NCBI RefSeq assembly: GCF_900115055.1
Contig: NZ_FOVD01000001.1
Location: forward strand, 806,001-870,000
DNA: 64,000 nucleotides
Direction: 5' to 3'
DNA from: Chryseobacterium oleae
GTDB taxonomy: Bacteria > Bacteroidota > Bacteroidia > Flavobacteriales > Weeksellaceae
Made by a program: the position numbers and the translations under genes. Below are positions 25,018 through 34,409 of the stretch, piece after piece; the stretch's first letter is position 1, and the number at the start of each line of letters is the position of its first letter. The notes beneath the pieces were generated by a model. It ran no database searches. It was not told the origin of the DNA and worked only from the letters and a program-made list of their open reading frames with translations.

Positions 25018-25259
25018 GAAGGATGGAAGTTACAGGAAGCCCTGCGATCAATCTTCTGCTTCAATTCATCTATCTATATATATTTGGAAGAGGGAAGCAC
25101 CAAGAGGGAAGTTATTGAACTCGCCGTATAAATTTTTCATCCTTAATTCAATTATCGTACACCAAAAACTCTAAAACCCTCTGACTCGCTCAAACCCAAA
25201 TCATAGAACCCGTACCCCGAAAACGCTCACACCCTAAAACTCTCCAACTTTCAACCCAT
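25018..25259. repeat. Low-complexity intergenic words
   Basis: Contains GGAAGGATGGAAGTTACAGG-like and AGAGGGAAG words plus a CTCTAAAACCCTCTGACTC-like stretch. The same word families recur near 41,800, 28,800 and 58,880. No gene seen. Confidence 0.45.
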
Positions 25260-26141
25260 TCAAACTCTGTTTTTCAAAAACTGCGTCCGATAATCCTTAG
25301 GCGTAATTCCTGCGATTTTCTTGAAAAGCTGGGTAAAATGTGATGCCGTATGGAAATTCAGTTCGTAGGCTATTTCTGCAATATCTTTACTTGAATGAAG
25401 CAGTGCTTTGCTGTAATTAATATCGATCTCATTGATCCACTGCTTTGGGGATTTTTGGGTAACATTTTTTACACATTTATTCAGATAGCTTTCTGTTACT
25501 GAAAGTTTGTCGGCGTAAAAAGCCACGCGCTTTTCCACGACATGATATTTAAACAGAAGATCCCGGAACTGAAGTGACAATTCCATCGGGCGTGTCGCTG
25601 ATTTGTGATGGCTGTCTGAATCTGTACTCAGCATTTTCACGAGAATCAGGTGTAGCATGGTGACTACGACTTCATTAATATTCAGATTGTTCAGCCAAAG
25701 TTCCTGTTCGAGAATGGGAAGCAGCTGGGTAATAGTTCCGTAAGTCAGACTGTCCAGATTCAGGAAAGGGGTCATAAAGAAGATGCTGCTTTTGTGTTTC
25801 GGCAGCTCCTGTTCAGACAGAATATTGTTTTCGTACGCCAGAAAAAATCCTTCAATATCATCCGAAAGTTCTACCGTTGCGGTGATGGTTCCCTGTTTAA
25901 TGAAGATCACACCGCCTTTTTCAGCACGGTATTCTTTATTTTCCAGATACTGCCTGATATGCCCGTTGGTCACAAAAATAATGAAATTAAAAGTGGTCCG
26001 GTACGGGATCACCGGCATCAGAATTCCTTTAAGGTAATTTTCGAGACGGTAAAGCTGTATGTCTGCATTATTGGCTAATATTTTCTCCGTAATTTTCGGA
26101 AGAAAGAGCTTTTTATACTGAAAATTGGATAGTACTTCCAT
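25260..26141 (-). CDS. AraC-family transcriptional regulator
   Basis: 293 residues. N-terminal cupin-like sensor (FIIFVTNGHIRQYLENKEYR, GGVIFIKQGTIT) and a C-terminal two-HTH AraC domain: VAFYADKLSVTESYLNKCVK and IAEIAYELNFHTASHFTQLF, then KKIAGITPKDYR. The ligand and targets are unknown. It lies downstream of the TonB receptor on the same strand, across a 271-nt gap containing a REP-like repeat, so it is probably independent of the urease locus. Confidence 0.85.
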   Translation of the reverse strand: MEVLSNFQYKKLFLPKITEKILANNADIQLYRLENYLKGILMPVIPYRTTFNFIIFVTNGHIRQYLENKEYRAEKGGVIFIKQGTITATVELSDDIEGFFLAYENNILSEQELPKHKSSIFFMTPFLNLDSLTYGTITQLLPILEQELWLNNLNINEVVVTMLHLILVKMLSTDSDSHHKSATRPMELSLQFRDLLFKYHVVEKRVAFYADKLSVTESYLNKCVKNVTQKSPKQWINEIDINYSKALLHSSKDIAEIAYELNFHTASHFTQLFKKIAGITPKDYRTQFLKNRV

Positions 26142-26250
26142 GGTTGATTGGATTTTTTGTAAAAAGTAGGATGTACAAAGTAAAATGTAAAATTAAGGTA
26201 AGTAATATTAATCAATCATATAATACTGATTTAATCTTGGAAAAAATAAT

Positions 26251-26331
26251 TTGGCTAAAGCCTTCTTCAATCCGTATATCTTGTAAAGCGGGCTTTAGCC
26301 CGCTTCTATTGAATATATAGGAAGCCATCCG
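26251..26331. repeat. REP-like palindromic repeat (GGCTAAAGCC ... GCGGGCTTTAGCCCGC)
   Basis: TTGGCTAAAGCC, a spacer containing TATATCTTGTA, then the perfect palindrome AGCGGGCTTTAGCCCGCT and TCTATTGAATATATAGGAA. The same unit recurs at 30682-30978, 55755-55835 and 57075-57145. Confidence 0.7.
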
Positions 26332-26412
26332 GGGAATACCTGGTCGTTAAATATGATTAGCGACACCCTATTTACCTTTTACTTTGTACACAATACAATT
26401 ATACTTTTTAAA

Positions 26413-28659
26413 TTAAAACTTATAATACACTCCCATTCTCACCCCAAACGGGCTTCCTGGTGTATAGGTAAGATCTGTGATGGGCTCTGCTTCACCTTTT
26501 AACTGGGTTTCTGTAGCAAACTGAGCTTCATTCCAGTTGACATTGAAGAGATTATTCACCTGAATATTGGCGCCCCATTTCTGGCGGTTGTAGGAAAGCA
26601 TCAGATCGTTGACGAAATAGGCTTTTGTTTTGATGCTGTTATCTTCTACTGCCGGTCTGGAACCCAGATATCTGTATTGAAGTCCCAATGAGAAACCATG
26701 AAGAAAGTCCCAGTTCACGGAACCTGTACTCGTTACAACCGGAGCCAGTGGAACGTAATCTTTTCCTTTTTCTTCTTCGATGAATCTTGCGTGAGAATAG
26801 TTGATATCAGCATTAAGGTAGAAATTTTCAAGCGGCTGGAAACGCACGCCCAGATCGGCTCCGAAACGTTTTGATTTCCCGGATGGTTCCACTACCGCAT
26901 CATCCCCGACATACACAAATTCCTGCTGCAGATACATATACCATAAAGCAGGGGTAATGATCAGTGATTTGAACGGATGCAGTCTCACCCCTAAATCTCC
27001 ACCGATGGAATACGGAAGTGTTTTCTGATCAGGATTCGGAACGACTACTCTGAGATCATTGGAGTGGAAGCCCATTCCGGTTTTCAGGAACCACATGATG
27101 TTGTCGTTTTGAGCATAGGAAAAATTAAGTTTTGGACTTAGTCTTGTTGCTTCTTTCGACTGTCCGGATGGAAGCTGTTCAGGATCCAGCAGATTATGCA
27201 TATTAAAAATAAAATGATCCACTCTCAAAGCCGGATTAATGGTCCATTTTCCTGTTTTCCAGATCAGTCCTGAATAGGCGTGAAGATTCGTTTCCGTACC
27301 ATTTACATCTGCTTTCCTGTCCAGCAAAAGATCTCTGTGATAGACGTGGTTAAGCTGTAATGTATTGATATCATCATTTCTAAGCCCTACCCCGGAAATC
27401 CAGTTCAGTGAAGAGTTTCCCAATGTAAAACTTTTCGTGTATTTCACCTCAGCACCGTAAATATTTCTGCCGTCCGTCTGCTGAATTTCGTCGCCGTGGT
27501 CTTTGTCTTTTAAGTAAAAAGTAAAATCAGAATACAGATTAAAATTATACTTTGAATAAAACGCCATCGCATCAATCTGTTCTGAATCAGAAATGATATG
27601 TTTAAAATTCATCTGAAGATTGGTTCTGGAAGTTTTACCGCCTTCTGTAGGATCAATACTTCCCCACCGGCCGATGATTCCCTGGTCTACGGCACGTTCC
27701 GGAATTTGTCCTGATGCATTCCATGAAGAATTAAAGGTGGAGAACTGAATATTGAAATAATCTTTATCCGTAATCCACTGGTTGTATTTTCCGAAAATAT
27801 TGACTCTGTTGAAATTCTGTTTTACATCAAAAGGCCCGTCGGTATAATTGTATTCTGCTGCTATGTAAGCATTCTTTTTTCCTGTATCATCATGCAGAAT
27901 ATTGAACATTCCGAGAACTCTCTTTGAATTGAACGAGCCGCCTTCCAGCTTGATCATGCTGTTTTTTAATCCATTATAGGTTTGAAAATCAACATATCCT
28001 GCTGTATTAAAATCTCCGCGGTCCATATAGTATGCTCCTTTTCCAAAGTCAATGTTATTAACCGTTTCAGGAATCACAAAATGCAGATCCGAATAGCCCT
28101 GTCCGTGAGCATGAGACACGATATTGACAGGCATTCCGTCTACATTCACGCTGACATCCGTACCGTGGTCTGCATCAAACCCTCTCAGGAAAAGCTGTTC
28201 TGCCTTTCCGCCGCCTGCATGCTGTGCAATGAATAATCCGGGAACTTTTCTCAACAGATCCTGTGCAGAATTTACCGGAAATTTATTTAAATCAACCTTT
28301 GTAATCGCTGATAAAAACGAACTGTGATTAATCGCAACCTCGGAAATCTGATAAGGTTTATGCTGTAAAAAAATAACTTTGTTTTTATCTTCATCATTAG
28401 TCACCGCGCATTTTACCTCATCATATCCCTGACGGCTGATCACCAGCGTATCAGGAAGACTTGCTGCAGGAATCGAAAAACTTCCGTCCGTTCCTGAGTG
28501 GGTATGACTGTTTCCATGATTATATTTTACCAAAACATTCGCAATGGGAAATTGGTCATCTGCATCTTTTATAGCCAGTTTTTTTTCTGTTTCCTGTGCT
28601 GATATTTTTCCATTAAAAGCCAATACCAGAAATACGGCCGCTATTTTTGTTATCTTCAT
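26413..28659 (-). CDS. TonB-dependent outer-membrane receptor, possibly for nickel
   Basis: 748 residues. Signal peptide (1-21), an N-terminal carboxypeptidase-regulatory-like domain with a NHGNSHTHSG loop, a plug (SAQDLLRKVPGLFIAQHAGG, LFLRGFDADHGTDVSV, DGMPVNIVSHAHGQGY) and a 22-strand barrel ending in GVRMGVYYKF with a terminal Phe. Histidine clusters in the regulatory domain and plug suggest a metal or metallophore ligand. It is downstream of the urea channel and a NicO/UreH permease on the same strand, so nickel for urease is the reasonable guess; substrate is not shown by sequence. Confidence 0.85.
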   Translation of the reverse strand: MKITKIAAVFLVLAFNGKISAQETEKKLAIKDADDQFPIANVLVKYNHGNSHTHSGTDGSFSIPAASLPDTLVISRQGYDEVKCAVTNDEDKNKVIFLQHKPYQISEVAINHSSFLSAITKVDLNKFPVNSAQDLLRKVPGLFIAQHAGGGKAEQLFLRGFDADHGTDVSVNVDGMPVNIVSHAHGQGYSDLHFVIPETVNNIDFGKGAYYMDRGDFNTAGYVDFQTYNGLKNSMIKLEGGSFNSKRVLGMFNILHDDTGKKNAYIAAEYNYTDGPFDVKQNFNRVNIFGKYNQWITDKDYFNIQFSTFNSSWNASGQIPERAVDQGIIGRWGSIDPTEGGKTSRTNLQMNFKHIISDSEQIDAMAFYSKYNFNLYSDFTFYLKDKDHGDEIQQTDGRNIYGAEVKYTKSFTLGNSSLNWISGVGLRNDDINTLQLNHVYHRDLLLDRKADVNGTETNLHAYSGLIWKTGKWTINPALRVDHFIFNMHNLLDPEQLPSGQSKEATRLSPKLNFSYAQNDNIMWFLKTGMGFHSNDLRVVVPNPDQKTLPYSIGGDLGVRLHPFKSLIITPALWYMYLQQEFVYVGDDAVVEPSGKSKRFGADLGVRFQPLENFYLNADINYSHARFIEEEKGKDYVPLAPVVTSTGSVNWDFLHGFSLGLQYRYLGSRPAVEDNSIKTKAYFVNDLMLSYNRQKWGANIQVNNLFNVNWNEAQFATETQLKGEAEPITDLTYTPGSPFGVRMGVYYKF

Positions 28660-28689
28660 TTTTTATTGATTTTTTATTGAGAACCAAGA

Positions 28690-28836
28690 GACAAGAGCCA
28701 GGAATCAAGGTGATAGACATCAGATTTCAGATATCAGACACCAGACTTTAGATTTTAGATTTTAGGAGGAGCAGGATAGATATTGTAAAGTTTTTTTTCA
28801 CTCTAAAACTCTCCCACTCTAAAACTCTAAAACTCT
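28690..28836. repeat. CAGATTTCAGATATCAGAC and CTCTAAAACTCTCC low-complexity repeats
   Basis: The gap between the receptor and urea channel genes consists of CAGACATCAG-type and ACTCTAAAACTC-type runs that recur in other gaps of the window. Confidence 0.5.
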
Positions 28837-28837
28837 C

Positions 28838-29728
28838 TTACTCAATTTTCTTTGTTTTAAATATTTTCTGAATTAAAAGGGTGATCCATGTTCCTGCGAC
28901 GAAGGGAAAAGTGAGTACGCCGCCCACTTCATTAAGCGTATTGTGATCCACCAGGAGATCGTCGATGGCTACGGTAATGATGACCGCCACAAGTACCCAA
29001 ATTCCGTCTGTTTTTTTGAATCCTGAAAAAACGATAGCAGAAAGTACCGCATTGAATCCGAAAAGTCCCATGTGGATTTTCTCAATCGATTCTCCGTTCA
29101 TATGAGACAGATAAGCGCCCAAAACAGCACCCGCCAATCCATACAATGCTGCAGCCGGTGAACTGATAAATACCGCTACAAAGAAAATAATCCCGGACAA
29201 TATGCCTCCCTGAAATATCACTTCCCCAAACGCATTGGTACAGGTCAGAAAATCATCATAATCTGCAGGACCGGCAGGAGCCGAGATCATTTCTGAAGCC
29301 GGAATCTGTGTAAAATGATGAAGCACAAACACGGCAACCCAGGTAATAATGATAAACGGAAATGTAAATACCGGAATCTTTCTCTGAATAAAAAAATGCT
29401 GAATCACCGCCGCCAAAGCCCCTCCCAACAGAATAAGAATCCAAATCAGAAGAGTCGCCTGAAAGACAAATGATAGGGCTACTCCCACCAATGCAGCACT
29501 AAATCCATAGAGTCCTGCATTGATCTCAGACGGATCATACTTTAATTTCATGGCTGTAAAAGTTCCGGCTGCCGTTGAGAGCAATACCGCTACCCCGCCC
29601 TGCCAGCTTCCCATGAAAATACCGATAAGAAACAGCAGGCCTGTCCATCTGTTTTCCTGAAGCATGATCTGCCCCATTCCTTTTAAAACATTGTCGATAA
29701 AAGGTAGTTTTTTGAAAAATTCGTTCAT
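28838..29728 (-). CDS. Urea transporter (UT family channel)
   Basis: 296 residues from ATG 29728 (an in-frame ATG at 29782 adds 18 polar residues outside the family pattern). It has the internal duplication typical of UT channels: INAGLYGFSAALVGVAL in the first half and IHMGLFGFNAVLSAIVFSG in the second, each pore-lining, with about ten membrane helices. It passively passes urea across the inner membrane. Located between the nickel-permease-like gene and the TonB receptor in the urease region, so it supplies the enzyme's substrate. Confidence 0.88.
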   Translation of the reverse strand: MNEFFKKLPFIDNVLKGMGQIMLQENRWTGLLFLIGIFMGSWQGGVAVLLSTAAGTFTAMKLKYDPSEINAGLYGFSAALVGVALSFVFQATLLIWILILLGGALAAVIQHFFIQRKIPVFTFPFIIITWVAVFVLHHFTQIPASEMISAPAGPADYDDFLTCTNAFGEVIFQGGILSGIIFFVAVFISSPAAALYGLAGAVLGAYLSHMNGESIEKIHMGLFGFNAVLSAIVFSGFKKTDGIWVLVAVIITVAIDDLLVDHNTLNEVGGVLTFPFVAGTWITLLIQKIFKTKKIE

Positions 29729-29769
29729 AGTTTTGTATTCATGTAGTATTTTATTAGTGGGAGTTTGAG

Positions 29770-29940
29770 GGTTAAGAAACAAGAGCCAAGATTTTAGACG
29801 TCAGATTTCAGATTTCAGACATCAGACATCAGACATCAGACGATAACTCATTACCTTAATTACTAATATCCATCAACCAGCAACTAACCAACCAGTAACT
29901 AGCAACCAAAACTCATTCACTCTCAAACCCTCCAACCCCA
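29770..29940. repeat. CAGACATCAGACATCAGAC and ACCAGCAACTA repeats
   Basis: Short tandem-like words (CAGACATCAG, CAACCAGCAACTAACC, ACTCTCAAACCCTCC) fill the gap between the urea channel and permease genes. No gene. Confidence 0.5.
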
Positions 29941-29947
29941 CATCCCG

Positions 29948-30649
29948 TCACCATCCCAAAAACACCATTCCGATTCCGCAGACCGTTACTACAGCTCCGC
30001 TTACAACGCCCATATATCTTTCCAGTTTTTCTGTGTTGAATAAGGTGGAATAGCCGTAGCGTCCCAGTAGAACCATTCCCAGCATTGTCAAAACGGTGGT
30101 CAGTGTAAATGATATCACCAGAACAGCGATTTCAGACATGGAATGCTTTACTCCGGAATAGAATAATAAAGGAATTAATGGTTCACTCGGTCCCATTACG
30201 AAGATCATGAAAAGCACCAGTGGTGTCACTTTAATTCTTTTCTGTGGCATCACCATCTCCGTATGGTTGTGCTCATAAACATAAACATCGTCTCCCATCA
30301 CATCGAAATGCTTGTGAGGCTTATTTCTGATGGCCTGGACCAATCCATAGATCAAATAAATTCCACCAAAGATCAGTAAGGCCCATCCTGAAAAATTCCC
30401 TCTCAGATCCTGAAACCATGAGATTTTATTTAGTTGCCATCCCAGAAATACCCCGATGAAGCCTAAGATCAGCGAGCTGAAAACATGTCCGAATCCGCAG
30501 ACTACGGTTAGAATTGCGGTTTTCATTCCGCTCCATTTCTTAGATTTTGAGATGACGATGAAGGGCAGATAATGATCAGGACCTGAGGCGGTGTGTATAA
30601 AACTTATTGAGATGGCGCTTATGAGAAGTGCCCAAACTGTCGTGTCCAT
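29948..30649 (-). CDS. NicO/UreH-type nickel permease
   Basis: 233 residues with about six membrane helices. The first helix carries HTASGPDHYLPF, the His-x5-Asp-His variant of the nickel/cobalt-permease signature, followed by CGFGHVFSS in the second helix; a cytoplasmic loop is His-containing (NKPHKHFDVMGDD, EHNHTE). Related UreH/RcnA-like proteins move Ni(II). Its place beside urease genes argues for nickel uptake. It is separated from ureD by a repeat-filled gap of 367 nt and may have its own promoter. Confidence 0.75.
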   Translation of the reverse strand: MDTTVWALLISAISISFIHTASGPDHYLPFIVISKSKKWSGMKTAILTVVCGFGHVFSSLILGFIGVFLGWQLNKISWFQDLRGNFSGWALLIFGGIYLIYGLVQAIRNKPHKHFDVMGDDVYVYEHNHTEMVMPQKRIKVTPLVLFMIFVMGPSEPLIPLLFYSGVKHSMSEIAVLVISFTLTTVLTMLGMVLLGRYGYSTLFNTEKLERYMGVVSGAVVTVCGIGMVFLGW

Positions 30650-30681
30650 TTTTTTGTTTTTGTTTTTTCCAGTTATTTAGT

Positions 30682-30978
30682 TTTTGGCTAAAGCCCTGGT
30701 TGATGTTTTTATTTTTTTAATCGGGCTAAAGCCCGATTCTATTGAATATTGGCGTCTTTTGATTGAATTGAAATCTCGTAATTGCTACTGTTTATCAATT
30801 ATCTATATTTTGGCTAAAGCCTTTGATTAGATTTCTATTTTTTTCAATCGGGCTAAAGCCCGATTCTATTGAATATTGGGGTCTTTTGATTGAATTGAAA
30901 TCTTTTAATTGCTTTTATTCAAAATGATCTGATCTTTGGCTAAGACCAGGCTAAAGCCCGCTCCCATTCATTGAATAA
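30682..30978. repeat. Tandem 126-bp repeat of REP-like units between ureD and the nickel permease
   Basis: Units starting TTTTGGCTAAAGCC at 30682 and 30808 share the palindrome AATCGGGCTAAAGCCCGATT, TCTATTGAATATTGG and GTCTTTTGATTGAATTGAAA. A third, truncated unit starts near 30934 with the same 126-bp period. No gene is present. Confidence 0.75.
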
Positions 30979-31016
30979 CCGTGTGACTTTAATCCTAAAT
31001 AATATCCACAAATTAT

Positions 31017-31805
31017 TTATTCCAAAGACCAAAGGATTTCCTGAATCTGGAGGAAAAAATTGTACATCAGTTCCCCTCCATGTCCCAAAGCTCTTACCAC
31101 AAAACCATTATCTTCCATAGCAGAAACCCCTGCTTCCATTTCTTCTTTATGCTGTTCTGCCCATTCTGCAATGGTTTCTATAAGGTTATTTTTGTCAACA
31201 TTTTCTTTTGTAGTGTAGAAAATAAGCGTTCCCTGGTGAGTATACTGCTCCAGGTTTCCGATGCAGTTGATGGGAATGAGATCCGGCTGAATGACAACAT
31301 TATCCCTGATCACTAACTTATTCTCATGATAGATCTGCATCAGATTCTGGAACCGTTTCAGCTTAAAAACTTCACCATAATGTTTTCTTCCGCAGGTGAT
31401 AATTTCACTGATAATGATCTGGCTGTTCTTTCCGATATGGATATTGGCCTTACTCTGAAAATTTGAATCTTCATGAGGAACCACCGGATGCGGAACGTAG
31501 GCAAATGAGGTATGATCTTCCATCTTTACATGAAGCTCCTGAACGGCTTTATCCTTCATATTGAACAACCGTTGATACGACTGTGACTGCAGCTGCAGTG
31601 AAGCGCCTTTTTCCAGCTCAATATTCAGATGATAATGATCTCCGACCAGAATTCCGGGAGAAGAGCTCATCACCATCTGATAGAGTTTATTGTCGCTTTT
31701 TCGCTGCCCTACGGAAACGACTCTGAACGGAAGTGAAACATAGAGATCTTTTACATAAGAACCACCATCCTTGAATCCTGCAATGATATGTAAACGACTG
31801 TCCAT
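31017..31805 (-). CDS. ureD: Urease accessory protein UreD
   Basis: 262 residues. UreD binds apo-urease with UreF and UreG and passes nickel to the active site. Family landmarks: SSPGILVGDHYHLNIELEKG, SQSYQRLFNM, YVPHPVVPHEDSNF, EIITCGRKHYGEVFKLKRFQ and the C-terminal ALGHGGELMYNF. Last gene of the core urease operon, its start directly abutting the ureG stop. Confidence 0.9.
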   Translation of the reverse strand: MDSRLHIIAGFKDGGSYVKDLYVSLPFRVVSVGQRKSDNKLYQMVMSSSPGILVGDHYHLNIELEKGASLQLQSQSYQRLFNMKDKAVQELHVKMEDHTSFAYVPHPVVPHEDSNFQSKANIHIGKNSQIIISEIITCGRKHYGEVFKLKRFQNLMQIYHENKLVIRDNVVIQPDLIPINCIGNLEQYTHQGTLIFYTTKENVDKNNLIETIAEWAEQHKEEMEAGVSAMEDNGFVVRALGHGGELMYNFFLQIQEILWSLE

Positions 31806-32444
31806 TTATCTTACCAGGTTCGGTTCTTCACACTCTTCCAGAAGCGCATATTTTTTGATCCATCCAATGACTTTGTCCAGACCTTCATCTGTTTTAAGGT
31901 TGGTGAACACAAAAGGGTTTCCGTTTCTCATTCTTCTGGCATCTCTTTCCATGACCTCAAGGCTTGCTCCTACGTGCGGGGCTAGGTCAATTTTATTAAT
32001 GATCAATAAATCTGATCTTGTAATTCCCGGACCTCCTTTTCTTGGAATTTTTTCTCCTTCCGCGACATCAATAATGAAGATGGTCACATCAGCAAGGTCA
32101 GGACTGAAGGTAGCGGATAAGTTATCACCGCCGCTTTCAATCAGTACCAGTTCGATATCCGGAAAACGGGCAGCAAGCTCATCTACTGCTTCCAGATTCA
32201 TACTTGCATCTTCACGGATCGCGGTGTGTGGACAACCACCTGTTTCTACCCCGATAATTCTGTCGTGTGGCAGAAGGCTGTTTTTAGCCATAAATTCAGC
32301 ATCTTCTTTGGTATAAATATCATTCGTGATCACGCCAAGATCATATTTTCCGAATAATTTTCTGCTTAATCGTTCCAGTAAAGCCGTTTTTCCTGAACCT
32401 ACAGGCCCGGCCACTCCTACTTTTATATATTTTCTATTGTCCAT
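31806..32444 (-). CDS. ureG: Urease accessory GTPase UreG
   Basis: 212 residues from ATG 32444; an upstream in-frame ATG at 32522 lies inside ureF and was rejected because the protein should start [12 protein letters not shown]-loop GPVGSGKT at 13-20, the nickel-binding Cys-Pro-His in [29 protein letters not shown], and [10 protein letters not shown] for guanine recognition. GTP hydrolysis drives nickel delivery to UreC. It abuts ureD and follows ureF by 32 nt. Confidence 0.95.
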   Translation of the reverse strand: MDNRKYIKVGVAGPVGSGKTALLERLSRKLFGKYDLGVITNDIYTKEDAEFMAKNSLLPHDRIIGVETGGCPHTAIREDASMNLEAVDELAARFPDIELVLIESGGDNLSATFSPDLADVTIFIIDVAEGEKIPRKGGPGITRSDLLIINKIDLAPHVGASLEVMERDARRMRNGNPFVFTNLKTDEGLDKVIGWIKKYALLEECEEPNLVR

Positions 32445-32476
32445 TTTTTCTAATTTTTGTTTTTTTATTTTAATCG

Positions 32477-33175
32477 TTAAGACATATAAAGCCTTGAATA
32501 AAGCCTTTCGTGCTGCATGCATCTGATGTCAAAAGCGGTATTGCAGAGTCCAACCATATCTCTGTCCAGTGCTATGGTTTCGTGCACTGTTTTTTCCATG
32601 ACCGGATAGAGAGAGAAGAGAATATCCTGACCATCGAGCTGTCCCAGAGGAACCAGTTTCACCGCATTGGTGATCATTCCCGCTACAGAAGTGTGATAAA
32701 ACCCCAGCAATGCTTCGTACAAAGGGATATTCATCAGATAAGCATACACTCCAAATACAATGCAGTAATGTGAATTGGCTTCCCGGTTTTGAACTGTCTT
32801 TTCAAAGGTTTCCATAAAAGGAAAACTTTGTCTTCTTTTGAAAATCTTAATCAGCCTCAATCCTAATTTCTGGCTGGCCTGGCGGATTTCACGCGGACAC
32901 TTGATGGCATTACATTCGTTGTCAAGATTTATTAAAAGTTCCAGATCATTGTTTTCTGCAGCTTCATAAGCCAGTTTTACAAAAGCGCCGTCATTATACT
33001 TTAGATTGTACTGAAGCATATTTTCCACGAATTCTTTAGCAGTTTGCAGATTGTCAACGATTCTTTCCTGCACATGGGTTTCAAGGCCGTTGGAATGGGT
33101 ATAACCGCCGATCGGAAGCGTGGGATCTGCGAGGTGAAGCAGTCCTGACAGAAAGTTTAAATGGGTGTTATTCAT
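32477..33175 (-). CDS. ureF: Urease accessory protein UreF
   Basis: 232 residues, all-helical. Begins with [20 protein letters not shown] and [10 protein letters not shown], the UreF signature, and carries [13 protein letters not shown] and a C-terminal SRLYMS tail. Activates UreG in the UreDFG-apourease complex. Its start overlaps the ureE stop by 8 bp. Confidence 0.92.
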   Translation of the reverse strand: MNNTHLNFLSGLLHLADPTLPIGGYTHSNGLETHVQERIVDNLQTAKEFVENMLQYNLKYNDGAFVKLAYEAAENNDLELLINLDNECNAIKCPREIRQASQKLGLRLIKIFKRRQSFPFMETFEKTVQNREANSHYCIVFGVYAYLMNIPLYEALLGFYHTSVAGMITNAVKLVPLGQLDGQDILFSLYPVMEKTVHETIALDRDMVGLCNTAFDIRCMQHERLYSRLYMS

Positions 33176-33677
33176 CTTTTGGAGCGGCCATTTTTAAGAT
33201 CTTGTTAAAAATTGAAGAGCCCAGACTTCCGTGTCCGTGGGGTTCTACGTTGGATTTAAGAAGGTTCAGCAGTTTTACAGTCTGTTTTTCCGGTTTAAAT
33301 CCGCTTGCTTCCAGCCATCTGAACATCGGCATTTCAAAAGGAAGCAGCACTTTATCTTCCTGAATAAAAAGCGGAATATGCTTGTTCCCGATCTCGTAGC
33401 AAACGGTTCCCATTTCGAGCAGAGAATCTGGTGACATAACGATCGCTTCCGTTTCCAGAACATTCACTGCGATGATCTTTTCCTCATCTTCAAAAAGAAT
33501 ATCTCCTTCGCGCAGACGCTGTCCTTCCCTGAGAAATTTAATCGCTATATCCTTTCCCAGTCTCGTTTTTTTACGCTGAATTCTTTTCGTGGTTTCAAAC
33601 CATTCCAGATCCAGATAATCTATATTTTTTGCTGATGGATTCTCCGAGAGATTCCCTATCGTTTGGTTAATGATCAT
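33168..33677 (-). CDS. ureE: Urease nickel metallochaperone UreE
   Basis: 169 residues from ATG 33677; the ATG at 33755 adds 26 residues that overlap the upstream gene in another frame. N-terminal peptide-binding domain (LEWFETTKRIQRKKTRLGKD), then a metal-binding domain with MGTVCYEIGNKHIPLFIQED. The C-terminus has only HGHG rather than a long His tail, so it probably binds few nickel ions. It overlaps ureF by 8 bp and the barrel gene by 11 bp. Confidence 0.9.
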   Translation of the reverse strand: MIINQTIGNLSENPSAKNIDYLDLEWFETTKRIQRKKTRLGKDIAIKFLREGQRLREGDILFEDEEKIIAVNVLETEAIVMSPDSLLEMGTVCYEIGNKHIPLFIQEDKVLLPFEMPMFRWLEASGFKPEKQTVKLLNLLKSNVEPHGHGSLGSSIFNKILKMAAPKDE

Positions 33678-34332
33678 TGGTATCTGTTTTTTTTCTGAAA
33701 TCAATATTTTTAGAAATTCCCACCCCAAACGTAGATGCACTGATTCCTGCCACATAGGTTTTGGTCCAACCTTCCTGTTTCGTTTTGGTCTGCAGCATCG
33801 ATAATTCAGCGAATTTGAACTTCAAAGCCCAGCCACCACCCAGGAATATGGCAAATAAAGGATAAGCCCGAAGACGATACCCATTAAATTGATCCATAGA
33901 AGCCGTAGCATCAGACAATTTCTGTCCCCAAACGTAATGCGCATCCACCTGACCGATCAGGGCAAAATATTTCCCTAATGTCACCGAAGGACTGTACCAA
34001 ATCCCAGCTTCATTTTGCTTGTAGATCGTTTTGTGATCCGTTACGTTCTGAGCGTAGGCATAATTCACCCCGATCACGTCATTATTATTGATGAAATATC
34101 CCACACCCAGCGGAATTCCGGCATTGTTACTCGTTCCTGTGGAGCTGTTGCTTCCGGAAGGGCTGTTGGTTTTGGAATAATCGAAGGATCCGTAGATCAT
34201 GAATTGTCCTTTGGGACCTTCTTCGTCATTTTTCAGTCTTCTTCCTCCCAGAAACTGGGCTTTCATCTGTCCGGAAAACACAGACATTCCGGCCACTGCA
34301 AGAGAGAAGGCAGTTTTATTTAAGTTTTTCAT
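33667..34332 (-). CDS. Outer-membrane beta-barrel-like protein in the urease operon
   Basis: 221 residues. Signal peptide (1-25, ending GQMKA). The rest alternates polar and hydrophobic residues in barrel-like strands (GQFMIYGSFDYSKTN, IPLGVGYFINNNDVIGVNYA, KYFALIGQVDAHYVWG, YVAGISASTFGVGISKNID). No ligand motif. It sits between ureC and ureE and overlaps ureE by 11 bp, so it is co-expressed with urease. A channel for urea or nickel across the outer membrane is an attractive but unproved role; it may simply be a stress-type barrel. Confidence 0.7.
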   Translation of the reverse strand: MKNLNKTAFSLAVAGMSVFSGQMKAQFLGGRRLKNDEEGPKGQFMIYGSFDYSKTNSPSGSNSSTGTSNNAGIPLGVGYFINNNDVIGVNYAYAQNVTDHKTIYKQNEAGIWYSPSVTLGKYFALIGQVDAHYVWGQKLSDATASMDQFNGYRLRAYPLFAIFLGGGWALKFKFAELSMLQTKTKQEGWTKTYVAGISASTFGVGISKNIDFRKKTDTNDH

Positions 34333-34409
34333 TTTAATCTGTTCAATGTTAGTTTTGTCATTCAGTTTAAGAAAAGGCCCGGCAGTTACCGAGCCTTAAA
34401 AACTCAAGA

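Noticed and set aside
29770..29940. CRISPR-like appearance of CAGACATCAGACATCAGAC runs
   Set aside because: The repeats are about 8-10 bp, have no spacers of constant length and no cas genes are nearby.
31771..32316. 181-codon plus-strand frame across ureG/ureD
   Set aside because: Antisense of strongly conserved UreG; no start context or domain.
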